A stretch of DNA of 64,000 nucleotides from assembly GCA_963667595.2 (NCBI GenBank), contig CAXXWD010000008.1, positions 62,001 to 126,000 on the forward strand, written 5' to 3'. Each line of letters starts with the position of its first letter. Position 1 is the first letter of the stretch. Below, piece by piece: positions 27,122 through 36,388 of the stretch. The notes beneath the pieces were generated by a model, which saw only the letters and a list, made by a program, of their open reading frames with translations, ran no database searches and was not told the origin of the DNA. Source of the DNA: JAHJQZ01 sp963667595 (GTDB lineage Bacteria; Pseudomonadota; Alphaproteobacteria; Rhizobiales; Devosiaceae). The translations under genes and the position numbers were made by a program.

Positions 27122-28390
27122 TCAGGCCGGAGTGTTGAACTCAACCTTTCCGGCAACGTCGAAATCGTAAATGTCATTTCGGAAACTGACCACCCCCTGG
27201 CGATTGGCCCAGGCGGTAATGTAGGTGGTCTGCAGCGGCACGGGGCTCTTGACCGAAACATCGAGCCGTTCGCCGGAAGCGAAAACGGCGTCGACCGCAC
27301 TGATGTCCCAACCGTCGTCCCGCAGGATCCAGGCGACCAGCACGTCGACCTCGTCGACGCGCACGCAGCCGGATGAGTGAAAGCGCTGGTTTTCACCGAA
27401 CAGCGACTTGGACGGCGTATCGTGAAGATAAACGCTGTAGTCGTTGTTAAAATTGATGCGGACGTGCCCGAGCGAATTCTCGCCACCGGGGTCCTGCCGG
27501 AACATGTAGTTGACGGCATCGTCGGTCGACCAGTCGATGTCGGCCGGCGTCAACTCGTTGCCTTTATAGTCGAAAATCCGGATGTTGTACTTGGTCAGAT
27601 AATCCGGATCCTCGTTCATGTACTTGATGAGGTCGCGGCGAATGATGGATTTCGGCACCGTCCAGTAGGGGTTGAAATTGATCTGGTAGACCCTGGAACT
27701 GAGGATCGGGGTTTGCCTGTCGATCCGTCCGACAACCGCGGTATGGCGATGGAAGACCTGCCCCGCCTCGACGGTTTCGATGGCGGCGGCGGGAATGTTG
27801 ACGAGGATGTAGCGATCGGCCAGCGCCTGCGCAAAGTTCTGTACGCGCAACGCGTTGAGACGCATCTGGGAGATGCGTTCCTCGATCGGCACGTTCATGG
27901 TCAAAAAAGTGATGGGATCGAGCTTGCCGGTGATCTGCAACCCGTGACGGGCCTGGAAACGCCGGATGCCGGCATCGGTCGCCGCATCGAACATGTCGGT
28001 GACGCGAGGCTGCTCTTCCATGTCGCCCGAAATCATCAACCGGCGCTTGAGATAACTTACGGCGCTGGATTCGTTGCCCGCCACGAGATTGAGCGCGTTG
28101 CGCGACAGCTCGCCCCAACCACCCTTCTTGGCGATCTGCTCGTACTGCATGATGGCGAGTTCGAGATTGTAGGCGGTGTCGAACGACAGAATGGGTTCAT
28201 TGGTGTCGATCGCATCGAGTGCGGCGGTGGTGTTGCCTTCTCGATCGGTGTTTTTGAGCGCGATCGCCCGCCTGATGTCTTCGAGTACCGAATCCTCAGC
28301 CTGTCCCCGATTTGCCAGTGTCATAAGGGCACCGGCGCCAAGTCCAGCCAAGAGGTCGCGCCGTCTCAGGCGCAAGCTTTCGCCTACCAT
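27122..28390 (-). CDS. L,D-transpeptidase (YkuD/YcbB-type)
   Basis: A periplasmic murein cross-linking or remodelling enzyme of about 422 residues. The N-terminus carries a twin-arginine signal (RLRRRDLLAGLGAGALMTLA). A peptidoglycan-binding-like segment follows (FDAATDAGIRRFQARHGLQI), then the YkuD catalytic domain with SLFGENQRFHSSGCVRVDEV, whose histidines and cysteine match the HxxGCxR active site. I chose the ATG preceded by AGGA. The gene for LdtR, the MarR-type regulator known to control L,D-transpeptidase in Liberibacter and Sinorhizobium, lies just upstream on the same strand. Confidence 0.93.
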   Translation of the reverse strand: MVGESLRLRRRDLLAGLGAGALMTLANRGQAEDSVLEDIRRAIALKNTDREGNTTAALDAIDTNEPILSFDTAYNLELAIMQYEQIAKKGGWGELSRNALNLVAGNESSAVSYLKRRLMISGDMEEQPRVTDMFDAATDAGIRRFQARHGLQITGKLDPITFLTMNVPIEERISQMRLNALRVQNFAQALADRYILVNIPAAAIETVEAGQVFHRHTAVVGRIDRQTPILSSRVYQINFNPYWTVPKSIIRRDLIKYMNEDPDYLTKYNIRIFDYKGNELTPADIDWSTDDAVNYMFRQDPGGENSLGHVRINFNNDYSVYLHDTPSKSLFGENQRFHSSGCVRVDEVDVLVAWILRDDGWDISAVDAVFASGERLDVSVKSPVPLQTTYITAWANRQGVVSFRNDIYDFDVAGKVEFNTPA

Positions 28391-28534
28391 CACTTCGTCC
28401 TGTTTGCGGGTTCCGTACGAACGGGCGGTGTTTACCATTCATGAGAGGATGGAGCAATCTCGTCACCGGTTAGTGACACGCATCCAGCCCTGAAGACAAA
28501 CGCCGCTTTCTGGCGATAGGCAGGCTTTGCGGCG

Positions 28535-28566
28535 CAAATAAGAAACGCCAGCACATTACTGGCGTT
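28535..28566 (-). terminator. Rho-independent terminator after ldtR
   Basis: The stem AACGCCAG/CTGGCGTT with a seven-base loop is followed on the minus strand by TCTTATTT. It lies between ldtR and the L,D-transpeptidase gene, so the latter likely has its own promoter in the next 145 bases. Confidence 0.75.
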
Positions 28567-28593
28567 CCCGTAAGTCGCATCGCGATGGATCGC

Positions 28594-29103
28594 TCAGAGC
28601 TTATAGAGAATCTGGTCGACCCAGAAGCGTTCGAGCAGCGCCAGCGAGGCATTGAGCTTGCGGAACTCGTCATCGCCAAGACCACCGACCTTGTCGATCG
28701 ACTTCATGTGACGGTCATACAGTTCATCGATCACCTCGGCCACTTCTTCGCCCTTCGGGGTCAGACGGATGCGCACCGAACGGCGATCGGCGCGGGACCG
28801 TTCCTGGAAGATATAGCCGGTCTCGACGAGCTTCTTGAGATTGTACGAAACGTTCGAGCCGAGATAGTAGCCGCGCGAACGCAGCTCACCGGCCGTCAAC
28901 TCCGACTCGCCGATATTGAACATCATCAGCGCCTGGATGGGATTGATGTCATCCCAGCCCATTCTGTCGAACTCGTCCTTGATCAGGTCGAGCAGACGGC
29001 GGTGCAGACGTTCGACGCGGGAGACAGTTTCGAGATAGAGCGGCTTGAGGTTTTCGCCCGTATCGGGAACCGAAACCTCAGCTGTGTTTGTTTTGGCGAC
29101 CAT
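28594..29103 (-). CDS. ldtR: MarR family transcriptional regulator LdtR
   Basis: A 169-residue winged helix regulator of the MarR family. The DNA-binding region spans NIGESELTAGELRSRGYYLG, SNVSYNLKKLVETGYIFQER and the wing RADRRSVRIRLTPKGEEVAE. This sequence is the rhizobial LdtR type, known to activate an L,D-transpeptidase gene and to affect osmotic stress tolerance; the downstream transpeptidase supports this. Repeated TCGAATT half-sites in the upstream region are candidate operators. Confidence 0.9.
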   Translation of the reverse strand: MVAKTNTAEVSVPDTGENLKPLYLETVSRVERLHRRLLDLIKDEFDRMGWDDINPIQALMMFNIGESELTAGELRSRGYYLGSNVSYNLKKLVETGYIFQERSRADRRSVRIRLTPKGEEVAEVIDELYDRHMKSIDKVGGLGDDEFRKLNASLALLERFWVDQILYKL

Positions 29104-29174
29104 GTCCTTGCCTCACTGTTGTCGTGCGCGGTTTTCCGCGTCTTCCCGACCGTTGTAGCAAGATCCAAATAAAC

Positions 29175-29238
29175 TCGAATTAAGCGATAGACTTAAAACT
29201 ATCTTACTGAAAGAATTCGAGAAATTGCCTTTCGAATT
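29175..29238. promoter_or_regulatory. Three TCGAATT half-sites upstream of ldtR
   Basis: TCGAATT at 29175-29181, its complement AATTCGA at 29214-29220 and TCGAATT at 29232-29238 form two inverted pairs in an AT-rich stretch 70-135 bases before the ldtR start. A dimeric regulator such as LdtR could bind them. No binding data are available. Confidence 0.45.
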
Positions 29239-29270
29239 GGTTATCGCGCCTAACGTTGAAGTAACCTTTC

Positions 29271-29660
29271 TCAGTCGTGAACGGCGCCCGCCTTGCCGAT
29301 ATGACTGAAAATACAAAGACCGACTGCGGCGATGAGGATCACCAGCGTCATGAGAAAATCCGTCGATGGCAGACGGATATCGGCGTTTCCCATCAGCGTG
29401 AGCGCCAGTTCGGCACCGGCGGTTCCGGTGGCCACCACGCAGCCCCAGTTCGAGCCGATCCAGATGCCGACCGCCGCGAACAGATAACCCACCGCGAAGA
29501 TCGTCAGCCAGGTGAACCCGGCCACGCCGAACACGGCGATCGGACTTTGGCTGCCGCCACCTGCCCCGAGCAGGCGCGCCGCCAGTTCCAGCCCGACATA
29601 AAGGCAGAACGCAGCCAGCACACGGCCGCCAAAAACAGTTAACCTGGCAATCGAAGTCAT
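29271..29660 (-). CDS. Small membrane protein, DUF6163-like
   Basis: A protein of 129 residues with four hydrophobic helices, the first starting near residue 9 (GGRVLAAFCLYVGLELAARLLG) and the last ending CIFSHIGKAGAVHD. GGAGG is six bases upstream of the chosen ATG. Position next to hemB and ldtR and the topology resemble the Rhizobiales DUF6163 family; I cannot verify the family assignment. Function unknown. It is divergent from hemB. Confidence 0.75.
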   Translation of the reverse strand: MTSIARLTVFGGRVLAAFCLYVGLELAARLLGAGGGSQSPIAVFGVAGFTWLTIFAVGYLFAAVGIWIGSNWGCVVATGTAGAELALTLMGNADIRLPSTDFLMTLVILIAAVGLCIFSHIGKAGAVHD

Positions 29661-29693
29661 GGCACCTCCTCGTTTTCGATCAGCCCCGACGCA

Positions 29694-29739
29694 GCGGTTC
29701 AGCAAAAACCGGTTTCCACTTTCTCGCACGATGCTCTAG
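29694..29739. repeat. Dispersed palindromic repeat, family A
   Basis: The core AAAAACCGGTTTCCACTTTC and the end CACGATGCTCTAG match the repeats near 44.15 and 55.0 kb. It lies in the short divergent space between the DUF6163-like gene and hemB, so it could affect either promoter. Confidence 0.65.
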
Positions 29740-29775
29740 GAGTCGGTCCCAACAGGCAAGAACGAGGATGGTGAA

Positions 29776-30789
29776 ATGTCGGCGAACTGGCCGCGTCACG
29801 ATATGGCGTTTCTAGACGGACGGCGGCAGCGCCGGCTGCGTCAAACGGGATGGGTGCGCAATATGGTGCGCGAAACGACGCTTTCGCCCGCCGATCTCAT
29901 CTGGCCGCTTTTCGTGATCGAAGGGAAGAACGAACGCGCACCGATCAAGACCATGCCGGGCGTCGACCGACTCAGCATCGACCTGTTGGTTAAGGCGGCG
30001 CGGGAAGCGGCCGATGCCGGCATTCCCGCCCTGGCCCTGTTCCCCAACACGCCCGATCCTTTACGCAGCGCAGATGCACAGGAAGCCGTCAATCCGGACA
30101 ATCTGATCTGCCGGGCGTCACGCGCCATCAAGGACGCCGTGCCCGAAATCGGGCTCATTACCGACACGGCGCTCGATGAGTATTCGGCCAACGGTCAGGA
30201 CGGGCTCGTCCGGGATGGAGAGATCCTCAACGACGAAACCGTTGCCCTCATGGTCCGCGCAGCCGTCATGCAGGCCCGGGCCGGCGCCGACGTGATCGCG
30301 CCGTCCGACATGATGGACGGGCGGATCGGCGCCATTCGCGCCGCACTTGATGCCGAAGGGTTTGAAAAGACCCTCATCATGTCCTATTCGGCCAAATACG
30401 CCTCCTGCTTTTATGGACCGTTCCGCGACGCGGTCGGTTCCGGCAGCCGGCTTGTCGGTGACAAACGGACCTATCAGCTCGATTTCGCCAATTCCGACGA
30501 AGCGATGCGCGAAGTGGCTCAGGATCTCGACGAAGGCGCCGACATTGTCATGGTCAAACCGGGCTTGCCCTATCTCGACATCGTCCGTCGGGTGAAGGAC
30601 ACTTTCAACGTGCCCGTGGCCGCCTATCAGGTCTCGGGCGAATACGCCATGATCACCATGGCCGCTGCGGCCGGCGCTTTCGACAGAACGGCGGCGATGA
30701 TGGAAAGCCTCATGGCCTTCAAACGGGCTGGGTGCGACACTGTGCTCACCTATTTTGCCCTGGAAGCGGCGCGTTTGATGGCGGAATAA
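29776..30789 (+). CDS. hemB: Delta-aminolevulinic acid dehydratase (porphobilinogen synthase) HemB
   Basis: HemB condenses two 5-aminolevulinate molecules to porphobilinogen for heme. Both active-site lysines are seen, in MSYSAKYASCFYGPFRDAVG and in VMVKPGLPYLDIV, and the VIAPSDMMDGRIGAIR segment is present. The region where zinc-dependent enzymes carry cysteines reads DTALDEYSANGQDG, so this is the magnesium or metal-independent type. 337 residues is normal. Confidence 0.97.
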   Translation: MSANWPRHDMAFLDGRRQRRLRQTGWVRNMVRETTLSPADLIWPLFVIEGKNERAPIKTMPGVDRLSIDLLVKAAREAADAGIPALALFPNTPDPLRSADAQEAVNPDNLICRASRAIKDAVPEIGLITDTALDEYSANGQDGLVRDGEILNDETVALMVRAAVMQARAGADVIAPSDMMDGRIGAIRAALDAEGFEKTLIMSYSAKYASCFYGPFRDAVGSGSRLVGDKRTYQLDFANSDEAMREVAQDLDEGADIVMVKPGLPYLDIVRRVKDTFNVPVAAYQVSGEYAMITMAAAAGAFDRTAAMMESLMAFKRAGCDTVLTYFALEAARLMAE

Positions 30790-30855
30790 TCCAATAGCGT
30801 TCTTGTTGGCCTTTATTGCCATCCCCATGTGATGGGTATCAAAGGAGTAACCAAG

Positions 30856-31341
30856 ATGAATGACATGCTCCCCGATCCCGAAACGGCGCCGGAACTGTTC
30901 GAAGGCGTGCTGACCCGCCGCGTCCTGGCTTTTTGCATCGATGTGATCATTCTGGCCGGGATTATGGCCATCGCAGCGTCGGTCGCGGTGATCGGTGGTA
31001 TTTTCACCCTCGGTCTGGGCTTGCTCGCCACGCCGCTGATCCTGCTGTTCTCGATCGTTCTTTATTACGGCGCCACGCTCGGCTCCTCGCGCCGGGCAAC
31101 CGTCGGCATGCAGTTGATGGATATCGTTTTGACCCCGACACACGGCCTGCCGCTCGACGGATGGCGGGCTTTCGCCCATCCGCTCGTTTACTGGCTGACC
31201 TGTTGGGTGCTGCCGCCATTTTCACTGGCGGTCGCCCTGTTCACGCCACGCCGGCAATTGCTGCACGACCTGCTTTTAGGCACGCTGATGGTCAGGCGAT
31301 CGCCAATGGAACGGCACTGGCGGGATTATCAGACCATCTAG
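30856..31341 (+). CDS. RDD family membrane protein
   Basis: A 161-residue protein with the RDD domain. The first segment RRVLAFCIDVIILAGIMAIA contains the R and D of the family in a membrane helix; helix two and three follow, and RRQLLHDLLLGTLMVRR carries the last conserved Asp. AAGGAG precedes the chosen ATG. RDD proteins have been proposed as sodium/proton antiporters or membrane anchors, but no function can be assigned here. Confidence 0.85.
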   Translation: MNDMLPDPETAPELFEGVLTRRVLAFCIDVIILAGIMAIAASVAVIGGIFTLGLGLLATPLILLFSIVLYYGATLGSSRRATVGMQLMDIVLTPTHGLPLDGWRAFAHPLVYWLTCWVLPPFSLAVALFTPRRQLLHDLLLGTLMVRRSPMERHWRDYQTI

Positions 31342-31760
31342 AGCGCCGACGCATGAGTTGGTGCGTGCGCCAACGCCAAATTCAGACGGGATGAGACCCC
31401 GGATTTTGGCCATGCCATGCGACCAACTCTGCGTCCTCCCCTTGAAAAGAAAATCCAGTTCACACGGGTCTCCGGGTAAAAGAAGCCTTTCGCGCCGTCG
31501 ACGCGGCGCGGCTGGACACCCGATCAAGCCGGGGCATGATGTGGGGGGATTTGGCGGGTTGAAGTGACATAAGTGCCACCGACGACCCCCAATGAACACT
31601 GCCACAGGCCTGGGACGTCCGTGGGGACTAAACAGAAACGCCTTTTGCCGAAACGGGATAGGACAGAAGTCCCGCATATCCGTTGAACTCTGTGGAACCC
31701 TCGGAAACGGCAAAAAATGCGCTTGGCTCCGGAGCACGCCTCGCGCATGATCCCGACACG
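31342..31760. other. Intergenic region without a supported gene
   Basis: About 420 bases between the RDD gene and the transporter. A short element CCCGATCAAGCCGGGG near 31520 resembles the rhizobial intergenic palindromes also seen near 44.0 kb. Open frames here are short and without recognisable features. Confidence 0.6.
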
Positions 31761-33572
31761 ATGGACTTCAGCGCGATCCTAGACCAGCTTCCGATGTGGA
31801 CGACCTTCGCGGTGATCGTCGTCGCACTCTGCTTTTATGCCCTGGAATGGGCCACCATCGAGACCGTCTCGCTCGGCACGATCGTGGCGCTCATGGCCGA
31901 AGCGATCCTGTTGCCGGGGTCCGGTTTCGCACCCGACGAACTCATTGCCGGCTTCGCCAATCCCGCCCTTTTGACCATCCTGTCGCTATTGGTCATGGGT
32001 CAGGGCCTGATCCAGACCGAGGCGCTTTCCCGCCTGACCGAATTCCTGTCCGGCCTGTGGCCGAAATATCCGTCCCGCGTCGTCGCGCTGGCCCTGGTCA
32101 TCGCTGCCGCCATCTCTTCTGTGATCAACAACACCCCCGTTGTCGTTGTTTTCATGCCGGTTCTGGCGGCGGTCCTCACCCGGCGCAATCTGTCCCCGTC
32201 GCGCTATATGATGCCCTTGAGCTTCATCACCATTCTCGGCGGCATGACGACAATCCTCGGCTCCTCGACCAACCTGCTCGCCGTCGGCATTGCCCGCAAT
32301 GCCGGGATCGAAAGCATCGACTTCTTCTCGTTTGCGGTGCCGGGTCTTGCCATGGCCCTTGTCGGCGGGCTTTACGTCTTCTTCGTCGTGCCACGCATCC
32401 TGCCGGACAACACCGGCACCAAGACCGGCACGCGCCGCAACACCCAGTTCATCACCGAAATCCATCTCGGACCCGATCATCCCCTGGTCGGAGACGAGAC
32501 CGTCGCCGGCATGTTCCCCAAGCTGACCAATATAACGGTGAGAGCCGTCAGGCGCGGCCGCCAGGACTTTTTGCCGCCGTTCGACGACATCGTGCTGAAG
32601 CCCGGGGACACGCTGATCATCGCCGCAACCCGCAAGACCCTGACCGAGGCCATCCGCAACTGGCACATGCTCGACGATCACGCCGGCACGACGATCGACA
32701 TCGACGATACCGACGCCAATTTCATCCTGTGCGAGTCGCTGGTGCCGCCGGGCTCGCGCCTGGTTAATAACGGCATCGATCAGGCCGGCTTCATGGCCCA
32801 ATACGGCGTTTTGATTCTCGGCGTCGAACGCCGCTCCCGTATGCCGCGGCAATTGCTGAGCGAGTTACGGCTCGAAGCCGGCGACGTGCTGCTGATCGCC
32901 GGCAGACCCAAGGCGCTCGAACGCATGCGCGGCCTTCAGGATCTCGTCGTGCTCGAATGGAGTGCCGCCGAGGTGCGCCCGACGGGTCGCACCCTTTACG
33001 CCTGGGCCATTTTTGCCCTGACCATCATGGGCATCGCCAGCGGCGTCGTTCCGGCGGTGGCGGCGTCCATCGGCGGGGCTTTCGCCATGATCGCCACCGG
33101 CTGCCTTAACATCCGGCAGGCGGGTCGTGCCCTCGACAGGCGCGTCATCATGCTGGTCGGCGCGTCGATCGCCATGGCCACCGCCATGCAGGCCACCGGA
33201 GGCGCCGACGCCATTGCCGCTCTGGCGGTGGGGCTTCTCGACAATCAGCCGCCGGCCGCGCTCATGGCCGGACTGTTCATCGTCGTCGCTGTCCTGACCA
33301 ATGTCCTGTCCAACAACGCCACGGCCGTGCTGTTCACCCCGATCGCCGTTTCCGCGGCGGCGCAGATCGGCATCGATCCCCTCCCCCTGGTGGTTTCGGT
33401 GATCCTCGGGGCCAACGCCTCCTTCGCCTCGCCGATCGGCTATCAGACCAATCTTCTGGTCATGGGCGCCGGTCACTACCGGTTCCGCGATTTCGTCGTC
33501 GCCGGAACACCGCTGGTGCTGCTGGTCTGGCTGGTCTTCTGCCTCGTCGCCCCCTGGTATTACGGCGTGTGA
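31761..33572 (+). CDS. SLC13-type membrane transporter with two TrkA-C domains
   Basis: About 603 residues. The N-terminal half holds helices including VTFAVIVVALCFYALEW-like sequence and SSVINNTPVVVVFMPVLAAV, a conserved SNNxP/INNTP hairpin of the divalent anion:sodium symporter superfamily. Two cytoplasmic TrkA-C (RCK C) domains follow (FDDIVLKPGDTLIIAATRKT and LRLEAGDVLLIAGRPKALER), then a second membrane half with NVLSNNATAVLFTPIAVSAA and FASPIGYQTNLLVMGAG. This architecture occurs in putative sulfate, tungstate or other anion transporters; the substrate cannot be told. I chose the ATG beginning MDFSAILDQ over an upstream in-frame start. Confidence 0.87.
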   Translation: MDFSAILDQLPMWTTFAVIVVALCFYALEWATIETVSLGTIVALMAEAILLPGSGFAPDELIAGFANPALLTILSLLVMGQGLIQTEALSRLTEFLSGLWPKYPSRVVALALVIAAAISSVINNTPVVVVFMPVLAAVLTRRNLSPSRYMMPLSFITILGGMTTILGSSTNLLAVGIARNAGIESIDFFSFAVPGLAMALVGGLYVFFVVPRILPDNTGTKTGTRRNTQFITEIHLGPDHPLVGDETVAGMFPKLTNITVRAVRRGRQDFLPPFDDIVLKPGDTLIIAATRKTLTEAIRNWHMLDDHAGTTIDIDDTDANFILCESLVPPGSRLVNNGIDQAGFMAQYGVLILGVERRSRMPRQLLSELRLEAGDVLLIAGRPKALERMRGLQDLVVLEWSAAEVRPTGRTLYAWAIFALTIMGIASGVVPAVAASIGGAFAMIATGCLNIRQAGRALDRRVIMLVGASIAMATAMQATGGADAIAALAVGLLDNQPPAALMAGLFIVVAVLTNVLSNNATAVLFTPIAVSAAAQIGIDPLPLVVSVILGANASFASPIGYQTNLLVMGAGHYRFRDFVVAGTPLVLLVWLVFCLVAPWYYGV

Positions 33573-33690
33573 AAAGAACGGCTTTACCGAAATCAAACCC
33601 GCTTCCCCTTTGTCTGCAAACACATTAGTCTTTATTTTCAGCGGCAGCATTTGAGCGAGGAGTGCATCCAGTCCGAGAGGCAAAAGCGAC

Positions 33691-33783
33691 GGGCGAGAAA
33701 GTGGAATCCGGTTTTTCGCATCAACCGCCGCGACCACCTGGACCTGGGGCTGGGTGTTTTGATGCAATCAAAACGCCCGAAGC
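33691..33783. repeat. Composite of dispersed palindromes, families A and B
   Basis: The family A core GAGAAAGTGGAATCCGGTTT is followed by the family B hairpin GGGTGTTTTGAT-GCA-ATCAAAACGCCC at 33752-33778, a 12-bp stem with one G-T pair. The same pair of elements, in reverse orientation, occurs near 54.9-55.0 kb. The rest of the space between the transporter gene and bpt holds no gene. Confidence 0.7.
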
Positions 33784-33847
33784 TCCAGATGTCTCCTTTC
33801 AACTTTGGCAAAGGGATGAGGCCGCGCGCCGCGCGTAGAATGGCAAG

Positions 33848-34579
33848 ATGACCCAGCAAGCGCCGGATTCAGCCCAATTCTTTCTGACAACGGAAAGCGA
33901 ATGCCCCTATCTCGAAGGGCGCATGGAGCGAAAGCTCTTTACCCATCTGAGCGGGAGGCGGGCCCAGCTCATACACGCTCTTTTGAGCGATCACGGGTTC
34001 CGTCGCAGCCAGAATCTCATCTACCGCCCGGCCTGCGACAATTGCTCGGCCTGCCTGTCGGTCAGGATCGTGACCCGGCATTTCGCTCCGGGTAAAAGCC
34101 TGAAACGGGTTCACGCCCGCAACCGCGACGTTTCGGCCAGCGCCGGACTGCCTCGCGCGACAGCGGAGCAATATGACCTGTTCCGGCATTATCTTCTGGC
34201 GCGCCATGCCGGCGGCGGCATGACCCAGATGAGCTTCATCGATTATGAATACATGATCGAAGATACGCCGGTCGAAACCCTGCTGGTCGAATACCGGCTC
34301 GAGAACGAACCCGGCCGCCCCCTGGTGGGGGTATCGCTGACCGACCGGCTGCCGGACGGATTGTCGATGGTATATAGCTTTTTCGATCCGGATCTTTCAG
34401 AACGCGGTCTGGGTAACTACATGATCCTCGAACACGTCGCTCGGGCGGCGGAAGCGGGGCTCGACTATGTCTATCTCGGCTATTGGGTCAAGAACTCGCC
34501 CAAAATGGCCTACAAAATCCGATTCCGACCGCTCGAAGTTCAGTCCGGTGCATCCGGCTGGAGAAAACTCGATCTTTAG
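33848..34579 (+). CDS. bpt: Aspartate/glutamate leucyltransferase (N-end rule, ATE family)
   Basis: The 243-residue protein belongs to the arginyl-tRNA-protein transferase superfamily. Conserved are the cysteine motifs CPYLEGRMERKLFTHL and YRPACDNCSACLSVRI, and the C-terminal GLGNYMILEHVARAAEAG and YVYLGYWVKNSPKMAYK. In bacteria this type (Bpt) moves leucine from Leu-tRNA onto N-terminal Asp or Glu, marking proteins for ClpS/ClpAP. It is next to hemB-region genes in several rhizobia; here it stands alone. Confidence 0.93.
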   Translation: MTQQAPDSAQFFLTTESECPYLEGRMERKLFTHLSGRRAQLIHALLSDHGFRRSQNLIYRPACDNCSACLSVRIVTRHFAPGKSLKRVHARNRDVSASAGLPRATAEQYDLFRHYLLARHAGGGMTQMSFIDYEYMIEDTPVETLLVEYRLENEPGRPLVGVSLTDRLPDGLSMVYSFFDPDLSERGLGNYMILEHVARAAEAGLDYVYLGYWVKNSPKMAYKIRFRPLEVQSGASGWRKLDL

Positions 34580-34711
34580 GTCTTCGCGAACAATTCCGCC
34601 TCCGAGAAATACGGAGTTTGGCGTTAGTTTCTTGTCTTGTCGTCTTTCCGGGCGGATAACCGGTTTCCGGTCACCCCGGTTCGTCTTTGGATCTGGAGCA
34701 TTACACTCCCT

Positions 34712-35779
34712 ATGACGTCGTTTTTCGTCGGCTTCATCCAATCCGCATTCTTTTTGCTCGCGTCCGCGTTGAGTCTGGCCGCCGTTCTGGCCGGGTTCGG
34801 CTTTGCCGTGCCCCTGCTCGATACGCTGAACCATCTGCAACCGCTCTGGTTCTTCGGCACCCTCGCCTGCCTGCTCCTTGCCGGGCTGGTTTTCCGGCGC
34901 CAGCGCAGCCGTGCCCTGGTGATCGCGTTGACCGCCACCGGCTTTCTGGCTTCGGGCATCATCGTCATGCCCGAATTCATTTCCGGCTTTCTGGCCCGTC
35001 CGGTCATGCCCGCCGGCACGCCATCCTACCGGCTGATGACCTACAACGTGTTCGGGATGAATGACGACATGAACCGCGTGGCGGCGATGATTGAGGCCGA
35101 AAGCCCGGACATCATCGCCCTTAATGAGTATTATCCGGAGCAGCGCACTCCGCTCCATCCGCTGATTGTCGATACCTATCCCTATTTCGCCATCTGTACG
35201 GGCGGCAAACGGGCCAACCTTGCCATTTACGCCCGCATCCCGTTCGAAACGGACGGCAGCGAACCGTGCAACTGGGATGCCGATCACCGCACCGGTTATC
35301 TGGCCGCACATTTCGCGCCCCCCACAGGCAGCGCATTCACTGTGATGGCAACCCAGCTCGACTGGCCTTTGCAGATCAGTCCCCTTGCTGCCGATGGCGA
35401 CATCCTGACACGGATCGAGAACATGACGGCGCGTCAAGAAAGGGAATTCGCCCACCTTGCAACAGGTCTCGACGCCATCATGGGCCCCGTATTGCTGGCA
35501 GGCGATTTCAATTCGACGTCCTGGTCCTATGCCCTCAAGCGTTTCGCGCAACAGAACGGGCTGACGCGTCAGACCCGGAATCTGGCGACTTTCCCCAAAT
35601 TGTGGTTCTTCGATACCTGGCGAACGACGCCGGCCTTTCTGCCGCTCGATCAGATCATGAGCCGCAGCGGCATCGTGGTCACGGCGCTGCATGCCGGCGA
35701 TCCGGCGGGAAGCGATCACCGCCCTGTCATCGCCGATTTCACCATACCGCCAAGCCTGCGGATGGGATCAGCCGCCTGA
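34712..35779 (+). CDS. Membrane-anchored endonuclease/exonuclease/phosphatase family protein
   Basis: Three N-terminal membrane helices in the first 95 residues are followed by an EEP domain. The EEP motifs are YRLMTYNVFGMN, the acidic metal ligand region PDIIALNEYYPEQ, LLAGDFNSTSWSY and the C-terminal GSDHRPVIADF with the catalytic histidine. About 355 residues. Members hydrolyse phosphodiester bonds in nucleic acids or lipids; active site probably faces the periplasm, substrate unknown. A TTG 25 codons upstream is in frame but less likely. GGAG is 13 bases before the ATG. Confidence 0.85.
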   Translation: MTSFFVGFIQSAFFLLASALSLAAVLAGFGFAVPLLDTLNHLQPLWFFGTLACLLLAGLVFRRQRSRALVIALTATGFLASGIIVMPEFISGFLARPVMPAGTPSYRLMTYNVFGMNDDMNRVAAMIEAESPDIIALNEYYPEQRTPLHPLIVDTYPYFAICTGGKRANLAIYARIPFETDGSEPCNWDADHRTGYLAAHFAPPTGSAFTVMATQLDWPLQISPLAADGDILTRIENMTARQEREFAHLATGLDAIMGPVLLAGDFNSTSWSYALKRFAQQNGLTRQTRNLATFPKLWFFDTWRTTPAFLPLDQIMSRSGIVVTALHAGDPAGSDHRPVIADFTIPPSLRMGSAA

Positions 35780-35816
35780 AGCGGCGGGCAGTAGGCAATC
35801 AAAACGCCCGATGCCC

Positions 35817-36242
35817 TCACGGCTTGTTTTTGTCGACCAAAGCCCGGGCCTGTCCGACCCAATCCTCACGCGCGATACGGCCGTGGAAAGACAGCTTGTT
35901 GTCGACCCAGCCGATGGCCGTTTCATCCCAGGCGGCGATCTGGTCGAAATGAAAAACGCCGAGTTGATGAAGCGTGGTTTCGATCTTTGGCCCGATCCCG
36001 CTTATTTTCTTGAGATCGTCGGCGAGACCGTCCCGCGCCTCATTCAGCATTGCCGGCTTGCCATCGTCATCCGGTGTCGCGGCGGGGGTGTCCGTCATGG
36101 GGTCGGGCACCGGATCAACATCGGGCTTGACGTCCTGATGCGGAACGAACCTGTGTCGGGCCCAGAAGCCGAAAAGTCCGCCGAGGACGAAGGCCACAAG
36201 AAGCAGCATGGCCATTTCGACGATATAGGGTTCGGCAGACAT
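35817..36242 (-). CDS. Membrane-anchored helix-hairpin-helix protein resembling the NuoE C-terminal extension
   Basis: About 141 residues: an N-terminal membrane helix (MAMLLLVAFVLGGLFGFWAR), an acidic proline-rich linker, and the domain DDLKKISGIGPKIETTLHQL followed by GVFHFDQIAAWDETAIGWVD. This helix-hairpin-helix-like module is common fused to NADH dehydrogenase subunit E or as a stand-alone protein in alphaproteobacteria. GGGAGAAAG precedes the start. No catalytic site is seen; function unknown. It is one of two small membrane proteins downstream of the OmpA-family gene. Confidence 0.85.
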   Translation of the reverse strand: MSAEPYIVEMAMLLLVAFVLGGLFGFWARHRFVPHQDVKPDVDPVPDPMTDTPAATPDDDGKPAMLNEARDGLADDLKKISGIGPKIETTLHQLGVFHFDQIAAWDETAIGWVDNKLSFHGRIAREDWVGQARALVDKNKP

Positions 36243-36388
36243 ATCTTTCTCCCTCACACGACAGAACCAGGCGTTTCACGCAACCGCAAACGTCTGGCTT
36301 TACCCTTTGGACTCGCGGCTTTCAGATCTCAAATCATGCCACTGACGTGACTTACTCCTTGAAGAAAGCCTCTTTTGATAAAAATCCG

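Noticed and set aside
26718..27170. A 150-residue plus-strand frame near the glyA upstream region
   Set aside because: It runs antisense to the small DUF6898-like gene, whose minus-strand product is a better match to a conserved family, and into the transpeptidase gene.
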